A stretch of 16,607 nucleotides of DNA from an uncultured Steroidobacter sp. (GTDB taxonomy: Bacteria; Pseudomonadota; Gammaproteobacteria; Steroidobacterales; Steroidobacteraceae), in assembly GCA_946478975.1 (NCBI GenBank), contig CAMLEO010000146.1, positions 1 to 16,607 of the forward strand, in the 5' to 3' direction. The notes under the pieces were generated by a model. That model ran no database searches, was not told where the DNA came from, and saw nothing but the letters and a program-made list of their open reading frames with translations. Numbering within the stretch: position 1 is the first letter of the stretch; each line of letters opens with the position of its first letter. Shown piece after piece: positions 7,097 through 14,719 of the stretch. The position numbers and the translations under genes were made by a program.

Positions 7097-8002
7097 TCAC
7101 GGTTTCCGACGCCAGACACGGATGTAGTCGATCACGTAATTCCATTGCGATTCGTCGGCTTTCATGGCGGAGACGTCGACGCCTTTGAGCTCCATGCCGA
7201 GCTGGTTCGTGACCAGAATGTGCGCGGGCACCGGCACCGGCCACTCGTAATGCGTTTGTTTGATCGGCTCGCCGTCCAGCAGCCAGATCGGCTGGTCCTC
7301 GACCCAGTCGAGCGCGAACACGTGGAAGTCCTCGGAAAAATCGAAGCCGGGGACGTATTCGTTCTTTTTGAATTTAGTCCAGACGTCCTTCGGGTTGCCG
7401 TAGCGCTCGGGTTTGCCGTGCGTCTGGATGTAACCGGTCATCACGCGCGTCGTCGGCCGGCCCTGCCAGTTGAAGAACTCGAAGATGTCGATTTCCGGCG
7501 GCCACGGCAGCTCGGAGAATTTTCCGTCCGGAGTCTGCACGCCGGGGTTCAACCAAAACGCCGGCCATGCGCCGACGCCGGTCGGCAGCTTCGCTCGCAT
7601 TTCGATGTACATGCCTGCCGTCACCGGCAGCTTCGCACGCAGCATGCCCGACTCCAGCCCGCGCTGTTTCAAGCCGCCGCCCGGCGGAATGCGGCCTTTG
7701 AGCGTCAGCGTGCAATCGTCGAAGACATGCAGCGAGCGCGGATCCCCGTCGGGGTAGTCGCGATGCTGGGACCAGTACGTCGGCAGCTTGTCGAGCTTGC
7801 CGTTCTCGTAGATGTAGCGATAGAAAAACTCGCGATCGAGCTCGGCGCGCTTGCTGATCGTCGCATCCGGACGGTGGCTGCCGAACGTGTAGTCCTTGAC
7901 CAGCTCGAACTCGCCGGTTTGTTTGTACGGCCGTGCGGCGTCGATCGGTGGACCGAGCAATGTCGTGCAGGCGGCCAGCGCCGCGAGAAGAGTCGTGCTC
8001 AT
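7097..8002 (-). CDS. Glycoside hydrolase family 16 (EPS depolymerase candidate), likely lipoprotein
   Basis: A 301-residue secreted beta-glycanase of family GH16. The catalytic signature EIDIFE (E170, D172, E175) has the beta-bulge ExDxxE spacing found in laminarinase-, agarase- and carrageenase-like members. Other GH16-like elements are AWPAFWLNP before it, FHVFALDW in the substrate cleft region, and a final strand ending YIRVWRR. The N-terminus MSTTLLAALAAC contains a lipobox LAAC, suggesting lipid anchoring at C12, but the leader is unusually short and has no basic residue. Cleavage by signal peptidase I after the following hydrophobic stretch is also possible. A longer in-frame start at 8089 would overlap the next gene. 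The gene lies opposite to all its neighbours, within the EPS run. The likely role, by analogy with ExoK-type enzymes, is to trim or release the polymer made by this locus. The target linkage is unknown. Confidence 0.87.
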   Translation of the reverse strand: MSTTLLAALAACTTLLGPPIDAARPYKQTGEFELVKDYTFGSHRPDATISKRAELDREFFYRYIYENGKLDKLPTYWSQHRDYPDGDPRSLHVFDDCTLTLKGRIPPGGGLKQRGLESGMLRAKLPVTAGMYIEMRAKLPTGVGAWPAFWLNPGVQTPDGKFSELPWPPEIDIFEFFNWQGRPTTRVMTGYIQTHGKPERYGNPKDVWTKFKKNEYVPGFDFSEDFHVFALDWVEDQPIWLLDGEPIKQTHYEWPVPVPAHILVTNQLGMELKGVDVSAMKADESQWNYVIDYIRVWRRKP

Positions 8003-8050
8003 GCCGGGATCTTCGCGGCCGACGCTGCAACTGGCAATAGGAGATTTTGA
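8003..8050. promoter_or_regulatory. 48-bp divergent gap between GH16 and GT8-like genes
   Basis: This is the only space for promoters of both the minus-strand GH16 gene and the second + strand block. I see no convincing -35/-10 pair on either strand. The + strand genes may instead be read through from upstream, across the GH16 gene. On the minus strand only a weak GAAGA lies 7 nt before the GH16 ATG. Confidence 0.3.
8039..8043 (+). promoter_or_regulatory. Ribosome binding site supporting a TTG start
   Basis: AGGAG lies 7 nt before TTG 8051. No nearby in-frame ATG fits the conserved N-terminal strand EIIITGGDA, so the TTG is the likely start of the GT8-like gene. Confidence 0.6.
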
Positions 8051-8914
8051 TTGAGCTCCGAGATCATCATCACTGGCGGCGATGCGCATTTCTTTCCATG
8101 GATGATCGCGGCGATCAGCTCCCTGCGCGCGCATGCGCGAACCAGTGCGCTCGACATGGGCATCATCGACCAGGGGCTGACCGAAGAGCAGCGCGCGCAA
8201 TTGAGCGCGTTCGGCTGCAAGATCGTGCAACCGACCTGGACCCTGCCGGTGCCGCAGGAGGCCCGCTCGTTACGAAACATCGGGCTGGTCGCCCGCACCG
8301 CGCTGCGCGATTACTTCCCCGGCTACCAGGTTTATTTGTGGTTCGACGCCGACGCCTGGATGCAAACGCCGGAGTTCGTCTCTGCCTATGTCGATGGCGC
8401 TCGCTCGCGTGGCGCCGCCGTCGTTACTGAGAACGGCCCAGGTTATCGCAAGACATTCGTGGATTGGAAATGGTGGGCCGGCAACATGGTCGCTTCGTTC
8501 GGCGTCGTCGACGGCCTGCGCTGTTCGTTCGCCACCAGCATCAACATCGGCGTGCTGTGTTTGAAAGACACGGCGCCGCACTGGCTGGAATGGCAGCGCT
8601 ATTACACCAAGGCGCTCGAACGCACCGGCAAAGTGAATATGGATCAGCATGCGTTGTTTGCTGCGATTCATCTCGGCAATCTGCCCACTGCGTTCCTGCC
8701 GGCGCGCTTCAACTGGCTGCCGCACTTGAGCTGCCCCGTCTGGAATCCCGAGATCAAGATGCTGTGCGAGCCGACGGCGCCGCATCGTCCTTTGTCTGTG
8801 ATTCATCTGGCCGGACCGCGCAAAGATCGTCCCTATGAGCTGGCGCGTCTGAACGGCGGCTCGTTCGCCACGTCGCTGACCTATCCAGCGATGCAACAAC
8901 ACCTCGCCGCGTGA
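8051..8914 (+). CDS. GT8-like glycosyltransferase
   Basis: A 287-residue soluble, retaining-type GT-A transferase, probably adding one sugar of the EPS repeat unit. It begins with a strand EIIITGGDA, followed by a helix ISSLRAH as in GT8 proteins. The metal-binding DxD is in LWFDADAWM (D99, D101). SINIGVLCLK corresponds to the GT8 'N-x-G-V' substrate segment, MDQHAL (D198, Q199) to the conserved DQ pair, and VIHLAGPRK (H252) to the C-terminal metal-binding HxxGxxK motif. These four motifs in order make the GT8-like call strong even though the overall sequence is diverged and other DxD families look similar. It uses a TTG start and overlaps the next gene as GTGA. Nothing in the sequence reveals the donor sugar. 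Confidence 0.75.
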   Translation: MSSEIIITGGDAHFFPWMIAAISSLRAHARTSALDMGIIDQGLTEEQRAQLSAFGCKIVQPTWTLPVPQEARSLRNIGLVARTALRDYFPGYQVYLWFDADAWMQTPEFVSAYVDGARSRGAAVVTENGPGYRKTFVDWKWWAGNMVASFGVVDGLRCSFATSINIGVLCLKDTAPHWLEWQRYYTKALERTGKVNMDQHALFAAIHLGNLPTAFLPARFNWLPHLSCPVWNPEIKMLCEPTAPHRPLSVIHLAGPRKDRPYELARLNGGSFATSLTYPAMQQHLAA

Positions 8915-9846
8915 AACCACTCATGAACTACAGCGCCCTGCGAACAATTTCGGTCGTCATCCCGGCGTACAACTCACGCGACACAGTTCAACAGGCTGTC
9001 GCGACTGCGCGTGCGCAAACGTTGCGTCCGACCCAGATCATCGTTGTCGACGATGCATCCAAAGACGATACCGTGCAGCAGCTCGAAGCCATCGGCGGGC
9101 CCGACCTGGTGATCGTGAGATGTGCAAAGAACGGCGGCGGCGGTGCGGCCCGCAATCGAGGCATCGAGCATGCAACCGGCGATGTGATCGCATTCCTGGA
9201 TGCCGACGATCTGTGGGCGCCGAACAAGCTCGCCAATCAGATGGCGCTGCTGCGGACCCAAACGCGCGATTCGTTCGTGTTCAGCGCTGTGGAGCACACC
9301 AACGAATACGGCGAAAAGCACATTCTGCCCAAGCGTGAACCGATGGCCGGCGAGAGCCTCGGCGATTACATGCTGAAGGCCGGCAACATCATGCAGACCA
9401 GCTCGCTGCTGGTGCCGAGACATCTGCTCGCGCAATGCCGCTTCAATGAAAAACTGCGTCGCTTTCAGGACCTGGATTTTTGCTTGACCTTGGGCGAAGC
9501 AGGCGTGGTGCCGGTGTTTTGTCGCGAACCGCTGGTCGAGTGGCGCAACGTCGGCAATCCCAAGCGCGTGAGCTCGAATCCGGATCCGGCAATCATGCGC
9601 ACGTTTCTTTCTGCTCATCCCCGGCTCACGTTCGCTCAGCGGCTCGGGTTGGAGATCCGCAGTGTCGGGCCGGCGCCGGGCGCGGCCGGTATGCTGCGTT
9701 GGTCGGGACGCCTGGCTTTGTCTGTATTCACGGGCGCATTGGCGCTGCCGAATGCATTGAGCCTGCTGATGAAACACAGCCTCGGCCTTCGCAATTACGG
9801 CGCCTTGCGTGCGCGCTTCGGACGAAACGCAGGAGCGGCATCGTGA
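8911..9846 (+). CDS. Soluble family 2 glycosyltransferase
   Basis: A 311-residue canonical GT2 enzyme for EPS repeat-unit synthesis. ISVVIPAYNS opens the nucleotide-binding domain, VVDDASKDDT (D47, D48) is the uridine-binding acidic site, GGGGAARNRG is the following loop, and FLDADDLW supplies the metal-binding DxD (D97, D99). No clear membrane anchor is present; the hydrophobic stretch near residues 268-290 probably packs on the membrane. The start is GTG 8911, overlapping the previous stop; ATG 8923, four codons in, is a reasonable alternative because neither has a strong Shine-Dalgarno sequence. The C-terminal third is not conserved enough to predict a donor or acceptor. The gene ends in a GTGA overlap with the next. 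Confidence 0.88.
   Translation: MKPLMNYSALRTISVVIPAYNSRDTVQQAVATARAQTLRPTQIIVVDDASKDDTVQQLEAIGGPDLVIVRCAKNGGGGAARNRGIEHATGDVIAFLDADDLWAPNKLANQMALLRTQTRDSFVFSAVEHTNEYGEKHILPKREPMAGESLGDYMLKAGNIMQTSSLLVPRHLLAQCRFNEKLRRFQDLDFCLTLGEAGVVPVFCREPLVEWRNVGNPKRVSSNPDPAIMRTFLSAHPRLTFAQRLGLEIRSVGPAPGAAGMLRWSGRLALSVFTGALALPNALSLLMKHSLGLRNYGALRARFGRNAGAAS
9831..9835 (+). promoter_or_regulatory. Ribosome binding site fixing the SGNH hydrolase start
   Basis: AGGAG ends 7 nt before GTG 9843, inside the end of the GT2 gene. This start places a signal peptide exactly at the N-terminus. The frame is open back to 9480, but that extension would be antisense-like sequence inside the GT2 gene. Confidence 0.65.
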
Positions 9847-10583
9847 GCCGCGCGACGCGCATCGCAATGTTTGCAAGCGCCGCCGCGATGTTTCTGGGCA
9901 CGGGGCTGAGCCTGGCCAGCGACGGCCCGACTCCGTATCCGAACCGTCCGGAGGACTGGCCCGGCGAAGGCGTGGTCCGCGTGTTCGGCTGGATGCGCGA
10001 CAACCGCAACTTCTTTTGGACCGAGCGCGACAAGAAACGAGGCAGCATCGTATTCGCCGGCGACTCATTGACCGGCAATTGGAAAACCCTGGGCAAGGAT
10101 TTTCCCGGCGTGCTGGTCGCGAATCGCGGCATCGGCGGCGATGTCAGCCGTGGGCTGTTGTTCCGCTTCCAGGAAGACGTGCTGGAACTGCATCCGAAGG
10201 CCATCGTCCTGCTCATCGGCATCAACGATCTCACCGCCAAGCAGCCGGCGACCTCGACGCTGGCAAACATTCGCTCGATGTTGGAAATGAAGCGCACCCA
10301 GCAGCCCGACGTGCCGGTCGTGCTGTGTACGGTGCCGCCGAGCGCCAATCCCAAGGCACCGGTCGATGAAAAACAACGACGGTTCTTGAATCAAGGTTTG
10401 AGGCAGCTGGCGAAAGAGAATCCAAAGGTGTCGCTGGTGGACCTGTACGCCGCGACTGTCACCAAGGATGGCACTCCGGACGCGCGTTATTTCCGCGAAG
10501 ACCAGCTGCACCTCTCCGAGGCGGGCCAGGAGCGCTGGAAAGAATTGCTGGAACCGGAGCTGCACGAGGCGGGAGTGTTATAA
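9843..10583 (+). CDS. Exported SGNH/GDSL-family esterase or acyltransferase
   Basis: A 246-residue SGNH hydrolase that probably acts on acyl groups of the polysaccharide in the periplasm. A Sec signal peptide covers about residues 1-24 (basic SRATR, hydrophobic core, cleavage after SLA). The four family blocks are complete: GDSL with nucleophile S75 (73-76), oxyanion glycine in RGIGGD (95-100), GIND with N128 (126-129), and DQLH with D220 and H223 (220-223). It resembles PAF-acetylhydrolase-like SGNH enzymes. It starts by GTGA overlap with the GT2 gene and ends 2 nt before the acyltransferase-3 gene. That pairing suggests either de-O-acetylation or the final, periplasmic transfer step of O-acylation, as in AT3-SGNH fusions of the OafB type. 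The sequence cannot tell these apart. Confidence 0.85.
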   Translation: MSRATRIAMFASAAAMFLGTGLSLASDGPTPYPNRPEDWPGEGVVRVFGWMRDNRNFFWTERDKKRGSIVFAGDSLTGNWKTLGKDFPGVLVANRGIGGDVSRGLLFRFQEDVLELHPKAIVLLIGINDLTAKQPATSTLANIRSMLEMKRTQQPDVPVVLCTVPPSANPKAPVDEKQRRFLNQGLRQLAKENPKVSLVDLYAATVTKDGTPDARYFREDQLHLSEAGQERWKELLEPELHEAGVL

Positions 10584-10585
10584 AC

Positions 10586-11797
10586 ATGAGCACGCCGGCG
10601 ACCAAAGCATCCGACGGACACGCAATGAGCGAGATGGCCTCGGCCTATCTCGACGCCCTGCGCGCCGCTGGAGCCAACCTGGTCATCGCCTCGCACGTGC
10701 TCGCGCTGTATTTCGGCATTCGCGATCCCTACTCGCTCGGCAACCTCGGCGTCGCCATCTTTTTTCTGCTGTCCGGCTTTTTGATCATGCAGTCGATGCT
10801 CAACTGGCTGAACAAGCCGGAGCCGCGGCTGCCGGGATTTCTCGCCGATCGCGTCGCTCGCATCATGACGCCGTATGTGCCGGCGCTGGTGCTGATCGCG
10901 CTGCTCAACCTGGTGCTCATCGACACCAACCACAGCCAAGGCGGCACCAACACCGGCGTGCTCACGTTCCTGGGCAATCTGCTGATGCTGCAGGATCACG
11001 CGGTATTTCAGGCGCTGGACTTCGCTGGCATCGATCTTTCGTGGCGCATTCGTTCCTACAACTCCGCCGAGCCGTTCTGGACGGTCGCGATCGAGATGTG
11101 GATCTACGTTTCCATGGGCCTGTTCTTTTTCTGCGTGATGCGGCGGGAGAAGATCGATCGGCTGCTCGGCGTTGCGCTGGCGGCGATTGCGCTGCCGGTG
11201 TTCACCTGGAATGCGGCGGCCGGCGGCGGCAAATCGCTGACCTTGGTCTGGCTGCTCGGCGCGACTGCCGGCTACTTGTTTCATGTGTGGCGGGCCAACG
11301 GCTATGCAAACATCCGTCGCATCGCGACGGCAGTGGCGCTGTTCGGCACCGTGGCGCTGATCGGCCGCTCGGGAAAGATCGGCTTTGTTCCGTATGATTT
11401 CCAGACCGCGACGCTCATGGCCATGATCATGTTCGGCCTGCTGGCGCTGCTGATGTGCGTGCAGCGGGCGCCGACGCTGCTGCGCGGGTCGGTAAATTTC
11501 CTGGCGTCATACAGCTACAGTTTGTATTTGATCCACAACACGGCGCTAATCGTCGTGCTGGAACACGTGCACACGGACAGCGCGTGGGCGCACGTGGCGA
11601 TCGCGGTGATTGCGGCACACAGCTGTGCCTATCTGCTTTATCTCACGTTCGAACGTCACTACCGTGTCGTGGGCCGCTGGCTGCGGCCGAAATTCGAACG
11701 GGCGCTCGCCCGTAGCGGCGTATCTCAATCCACTACTACGGCCGCGGCGGAGATCGTCGCCAGCGGCACCGCTGCCGTAACCCGGCAGGAGCCCTGA
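10586..11797 (+). CDS. Acyltransferase family 3 membrane protein (OafA/WecH type)
   Basis: A 403-residue inner-membrane O-acyltransferase that would modify EPS sugars with acetyl or a similar group. Roughly ten hydrophobic segments are visible. Family motifs are YLDALRAAGANLVIASH (the conserved histidine of helix 1), LGVAIFFLLSGFLI, the RVARI pair of arginines before helix 3, and EPFWTVAIEMWIY, which corresponds to the usual 'PLWSLxxExxFY' segment. There is no fused SGNH domain, although a separate SGNH protein is encoded just upstream. GGGAG at 10571-10575 precedes ATG 10586 by 10 nt; ATG 10625 is an alternative closer to the conserved start of helix 1. The stop shares one base with the next start (TGATG). 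Confidence 0.87.
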   Translation: MSTPATKASDGHAMSEMASAYLDALRAAGANLVIASHVLALYFGIRDPYSLGNLGVAIFFLLSGFLIMQSMLNWLNKPEPRLPGFLADRVARIMTPYVPALVLIALLNLVLIDTNHSQGGTNTGVLTFLGNLLMLQDHAVFQALDFAGIDLSWRIRSYNSAEPFWTVAIEMWIYVSMGLFFFCVMRREKIDRLLGVALAAIALPVFTWNAAAGGGKSLTLVWLLGATAGYLFHVWRANGYANIRRIATAVALFGTVALIGRSGKIGFVPYDFQTATLMAMIMFGLLALLMCVQRAPTLLRGSVNFLASYSYSLYLIHNTALIVVLEHVHTDSAWAHVAIAVIAAHSCAYLLYLTFERHYRVVGRWLRPKFERALARSGVSQSTTTAAAEIVASGTAAVTRQEP

Positions 11798-13227
11798 TGT
11801 CGGCAGTTCGTAATGTGCGCTGGGTCGGCATGATCCAGGTCACGCGAGTCAGCGTGCAGCTGCTCGGTTTGCTGGTGTTGTCGCGCCTGTTGACCCCGGC
11901 CGATTTCGGCCTGGTTGCAATCGTATTCGCGATCAGCAATTTCGCGATGCTGCTGCGGGACATGGGCATGGCGGCGGCGATCATCCAGCGCGAAGCGCTC
12001 GATGAGGAAACGACGCTCACCGCGCACTGGACCAACTGTTTCATCGGCGTGGCGCTCGGCCTGTCTCTGCTGGTGCTGTCGCATCCGTTGCAGCTGATCT
12101 TCAAGGCGCCGGGGCTGGCCTCGCTGGTGCAGCTGAGCGCGATCTCGTTTCCGTTCCTGAGCAGTTCGACCGTTCACCAGGCGCTGCTCGAACGCGGCAA
12201 CAAGTTCGGCACCGTGGCGCGCATCGAAATCATCGCGCTCATCACCGGTTTCATCGTCGCGGTCGTGAGCGCCTGGCGCGGCGCCGGCGCTTACAGCCTC
12301 GTGCTGCAAACATTGACGGTCTCGGTGCTGTCGGCTGTGCAGTTCTGGTTCGCGTCCGATCTCAAAGTGCGCTGGAGCTGGAGCCGCGAGCACGCCAAGG
12401 GGCTGTGGGGCTTCAGCGGCAACTTGTTCGGCTTCAACCTGGTGAATTATTTCTCGCGCAATGCCGACACGATGATCATCGGCCGCGTGCTCGGCCCGAC
12501 ACACCTCGGCCCGTATTCGCTGGCTTATCGAATCATGCTGTTTCCGCTGCAGAACCTCACATTCGTGGCAACGCGCGCGTTGTTCCCGATGATGAGCCGG
12601 CAGCAGCATTCGCCGCAGGAGCTGGGCGCCATGCACCTGCGACTGCTGTCGGTCATTTCGTTTTTCACCGCGCCGATGATGGCCGGCCTGTTCGTATTGC
12701 GAGAAACATTCGTGGACGTGGCGTTCGGCAGCGGCTGGGACACGGCCGCGATGCTGTTTGTATGGCTGGCGCCGATTGGCTTCATGCAATCGATCGTCAG
12801 TGCCGGCGGCGTCGTGTACCAGGCGCTCGGGCGCACCGATCTGCTGTTCCGGCTCGGCATCCTCAGCAGCGTCATGCACGTCACCGGCTTCGTCACCGGT
12901 GTGCATTGGGGCTTGAACGGCCTCGCCGCCGCGTACTTCGTCGTCACGGTGGTCAATTCCGCAATCTCACTCGGCGTGCTGTTGCATCTCCTGCATCAGA
13001 CGGTGCCGCGTCTCGCGAGTGCCGTGCTGCCTTCGATCGCCAAGGCGATCGTGATGGCCATCCTGGTTTATTTCGCTGAGATCGAACTGCGGGCGCTCGG
13101 CGTCCCGGCGCTGCCGCGCCTGCTGGGCCTGAGTGTCGCCGGCGGTCTCATTTTCCTCGCGCTCACGCGCATTCACCTCATGCCAGCCGACCGCGACGTG
13201 ATGCGGCTGTTCATGAAACGAGCTTAG
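11797..13227 (+). CDS. Wzx-type polysaccharide flippase (MOP superfamily)
   Basis: A 476-residue polytopic inner-membrane protein, expected to flip the undecaprenyl-linked repeat unit to the periplasm. About 12-14 hydrophobic helices are present. The N-terminal pattern (VRWVGMIQVTRVSVQLLGLL, then SRLLTPADFGLVAI) is highly typical of the WzxC/Polysacc_synt_3 group of flippases. Later segments such as NYFSRNADTMIIGRVLG and LGPYSLAYRI are further hallmarks of that group. Length is normal for the family. AGGAG at 11787-11791 gives 5 nt spacing to ATG 11797, which touches the acyltransferase stop. It is the only flippase in the window, which agrees with a single Wzx/Wzy system. Confidence 0.9.
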   Translation: MSAVRNVRWVGMIQVTRVSVQLLGLLVLSRLLTPADFGLVAIVFAISNFAMLLRDMGMAAAIIQREALDEETTLTAHWTNCFIGVALGLSLLVLSHPLQLIFKAPGLASLVQLSAISFPFLSSSTVHQALLERGNKFGTVARIEIIALITGFIVAVVSAWRGAGAYSLVLQTLTVSVLSAVQFWFASDLKVRWSWSREHAKGLWGFSGNLFGFNLVNYFSRNADTMIIGRVLGPTHLGPYSLAYRIMLFPLQNLTFVATRALFPMMSRQQHSPQELGAMHLRLLSVISFFTAPMMAGLFVLRETFVDVAFGSGWDTAAMLFVWLAPIGFMQSIVSAGGVVYQALGRTDLLFRLGILSSVMHVTGFVTGVHWGLNGLAAAYFVVTVVNSAISLGVLLHLLHQTVPRLASAVLPSIAKAIVMAILVYFAEIELRALGVPALPRLLGLSVAGGLIFLALTRIHLMPADRDVMRLFMKRA

Positions 13228-13235
13228 GAGGTTCG

Positions 13236-14495
13236 ATGCCTAACAAGGCACATCGGGTGACTGCCCCTGCCATCCTGGTCACGAGCATCGTCACGAGCAG
13301 TGTGGCGGCCGCGGCGAACAAAGATTCGCGCGAAGAACATTTCTATCTGTCCGAAGAAGTGCTGTACGACGACAACGTGTTCCGCTCGGCGGACAGCGAA
13401 GTCGAGACGGTGCCCATCAACCCGGCCGATCCGAACTCGCTGACGCGCCCGGTGGCCCGCGAGGATTATTCCAATCGCGTCACGCTGGGCCTGGGCAACG
13501 ACTTCAACATGGGCCGCCAGTCGCTCAAGCTGCGCGGCCGCGTATACGACGTGCGTTACAACGACAACGACTACCTGGACTACACCGGCGGCGACGCCAC
13601 CGCGATGTATGACTTTCGGCTGCTGACGGCGCTGTCGGGACGCTTGTCCGGCTCTTACATCCGCACGCTGGCCGACTTTGCCAACAATCTCAGCAATGCC
13701 CGCGACCTGATCGAGAGCGTCAACTACAACGGCTCGTTGCGTTATGAGATCGGGCCGCGCTGGTCGATCACCGCCAGCGGCGGCCGGATCGAAACGCAGC
13801 ACGACCTGACCATCCGGCGCACCGAAGACCTGGAAGCCGATGTCGGCCGCTTCAGCCTGGATTACGCGACGCCGTCGTTTCATTCCTTCGGCCTCGAATA
13901 CCGCTACGTGGACGCGACGTTTCCTAATGCAATCGTCGCCCCGGGCGCCGATGCCTCCGCCAGCGACTACGAAGAAAACAGCGCGCTGGCGCACTTCACT
14001 TACACCGCCACCATTCGCACCCAGATTCGTTTGACCGGCGGTTATGTCGAGCGCGAACGGCCCGCTGACTCCCAGGCAACGTACTCGGGCGAGATCTGGC
14101 GTGCAGAAATCGATTGGAAACCGCGCGAGAAGTTTTCGACGCTGCTGGCGGCGTGGCGCGAGCTGAAAGCGTATACCGATGCCGAATCCGATTATTTCAT
14201 TTCGGATGGCTACAGCATCGGCCCGTCCTGGAGCCCGACCGAAAAGCTGCTGTTTGCGCTCACGGTGTCTTACGAAGATCAGGAATATCTGACCACCCGG
14301 CCCCTGGATGCACAGCCGGTCGCCGGCCGCCGCAGCGACGATCTGCTGTCCGGCTTGTTTACATTTACATACAAACCGCGCGACCAGCTGGCGATCGAGC
14401 TGAGCTATCGCGGCAGCAGTCGTGACAGCAATCGGGTGAACCGCGCCTACGATGCGCAGACGGCGGGCCTGTCGGTTCGCTGGAGCGTGTTCTAA
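13236..14495 (+). CDS. epsL: EpsL-like outer-membrane beta-barrel protein
   Basis: A 419-residue exported protein, predicted to sit in the outer membrane and take part in EPS export or secretion. The signal peptide is about residues 1-27 (cleavage near VAAAA). The mature part is rich in short alternating hydrophobic/aromatic strands separated by acidic turns, for example the YLSEEVLYDDNVFR start, and ends in a strand with terminal phenylalanine (LSVRWSVF), the signal recognised by the Bam machinery. The YDDNVFR start with a following long acidic loop is the pattern I associate with exosortase-B-type EpsL proteins. The symbol is supported by that and by EpsF/EpsG-like genes upstream. AGGAGG at 13226-13231 precedes ATG by 4 nt. 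It is the last gene of the EPS block. Barrel proteins diverge quickly, so the exact family is less certain than the topology. Confidence 0.75.
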   Translation: MPNKAHRVTAPAILVTSIVTSSVAAAANKDSREEHFYLSEEVLYDDNVFRSADSEVETVPINPADPNSLTRPVAREDYSNRVTLGLGNDFNMGRQSLKLRGRVYDVRYNDNDYLDYTGGDATAMYDFRLLTALSGRLSGSYIRTLADFANNLSNARDLIESVNYNGSLRYEIGPRWSITASGGRIETQHDLTIRRTEDLEADVGRFSLDYATPSFHSFGLEYRYVDATFPNAIVAPGADASASDYEENSALAHFTYTATIRTQIRLTGGYVERERPADSQATYSGEIWRAEIDWKPREKFSTLLAAWRELKAYTDAESDYFISDGYSIGPSWSPTEKLLFALTVSYEDQEYLTTRPLDAQPVAGRRSDDLLSGLFTFTYKPRDQLAIELSYRGSSRDSNRVNRAYDAQTAGLSVRWSVF

Positions 14496-14719
14496 CCTGA
14501 CGAAGTTCTCAAATCTCATATTCGCTGGCGCGCGGCGATGTTTCCGCCGCCAGCTTTATGACGAGCCGCACATTCTGAACGCCCCACCTGTACGTTAAAG
14601 TCCGACCGCCGCGCCGATCTGGCACAAATTCCTGGCACATATCAAAGACGGCGGGCACGGATCGAACGGATATCACTGCAGCACGGATCGCCCGAGGTCC
14701 GCGTTGCCCTGGGGAGCAT
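14496..14719. other. Intergenic region between EPS block and lipoprotein gene
   Basis: This 224-bp gap is the longest in the window. It contains an imperfect hairpin near its start and then more AT-containing sequence. A promoter for the lipoprotein gene is expected, but TTCTGA (14573-14578) and TTAAAG 16 nt further on are only a poor -35/-10 match. No open frame with a plausible start and Shine-Dalgarno sequence is seen. Confidence 0.5.
14524..14557 (+). terminator. Possible terminator hairpin after the EPS operon
   Basis: GCTGG (14524-14528) can pair with CCAGC (14550-14554) and CGGCG (14533-14537) with CGCCG (14545-14549), enclosing a 7-nt loop and a 4-nt left bulge. Only three thymines follow, so if it terminates transcription it does so weakly or with Rho. 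Confidence 0.35.

Noticed and set aside
7065..7100. GTGAG...CTCAC inverted repeat between convergent genes as a terminator
   Set aside because: The arms are only 5 bp with a loop of about 26 nt and there is no U-run, so it is within chance expectation.
6911..8050. Plus-strand open frame of 379 codons across the GH16 region
   Set aside because: It has no recognisable domains and shadows the minus-strand gene, which carries the EIDIFE catalytic motif.
8003..8230. N-terminal extension of the GH16 gene
   Set aside because: It would overlap the GT8-like gene on the other strand and bury the signal/lipobox sequence more than 30 residues inside the protein.
9480..9842. N-terminal extension of the SGNH hydrolase
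   Set aside because: It overlaps the GT2 gene in another frame; GTG 9843 has a good Shine-Dalgarno sequence and begins a signal peptide.
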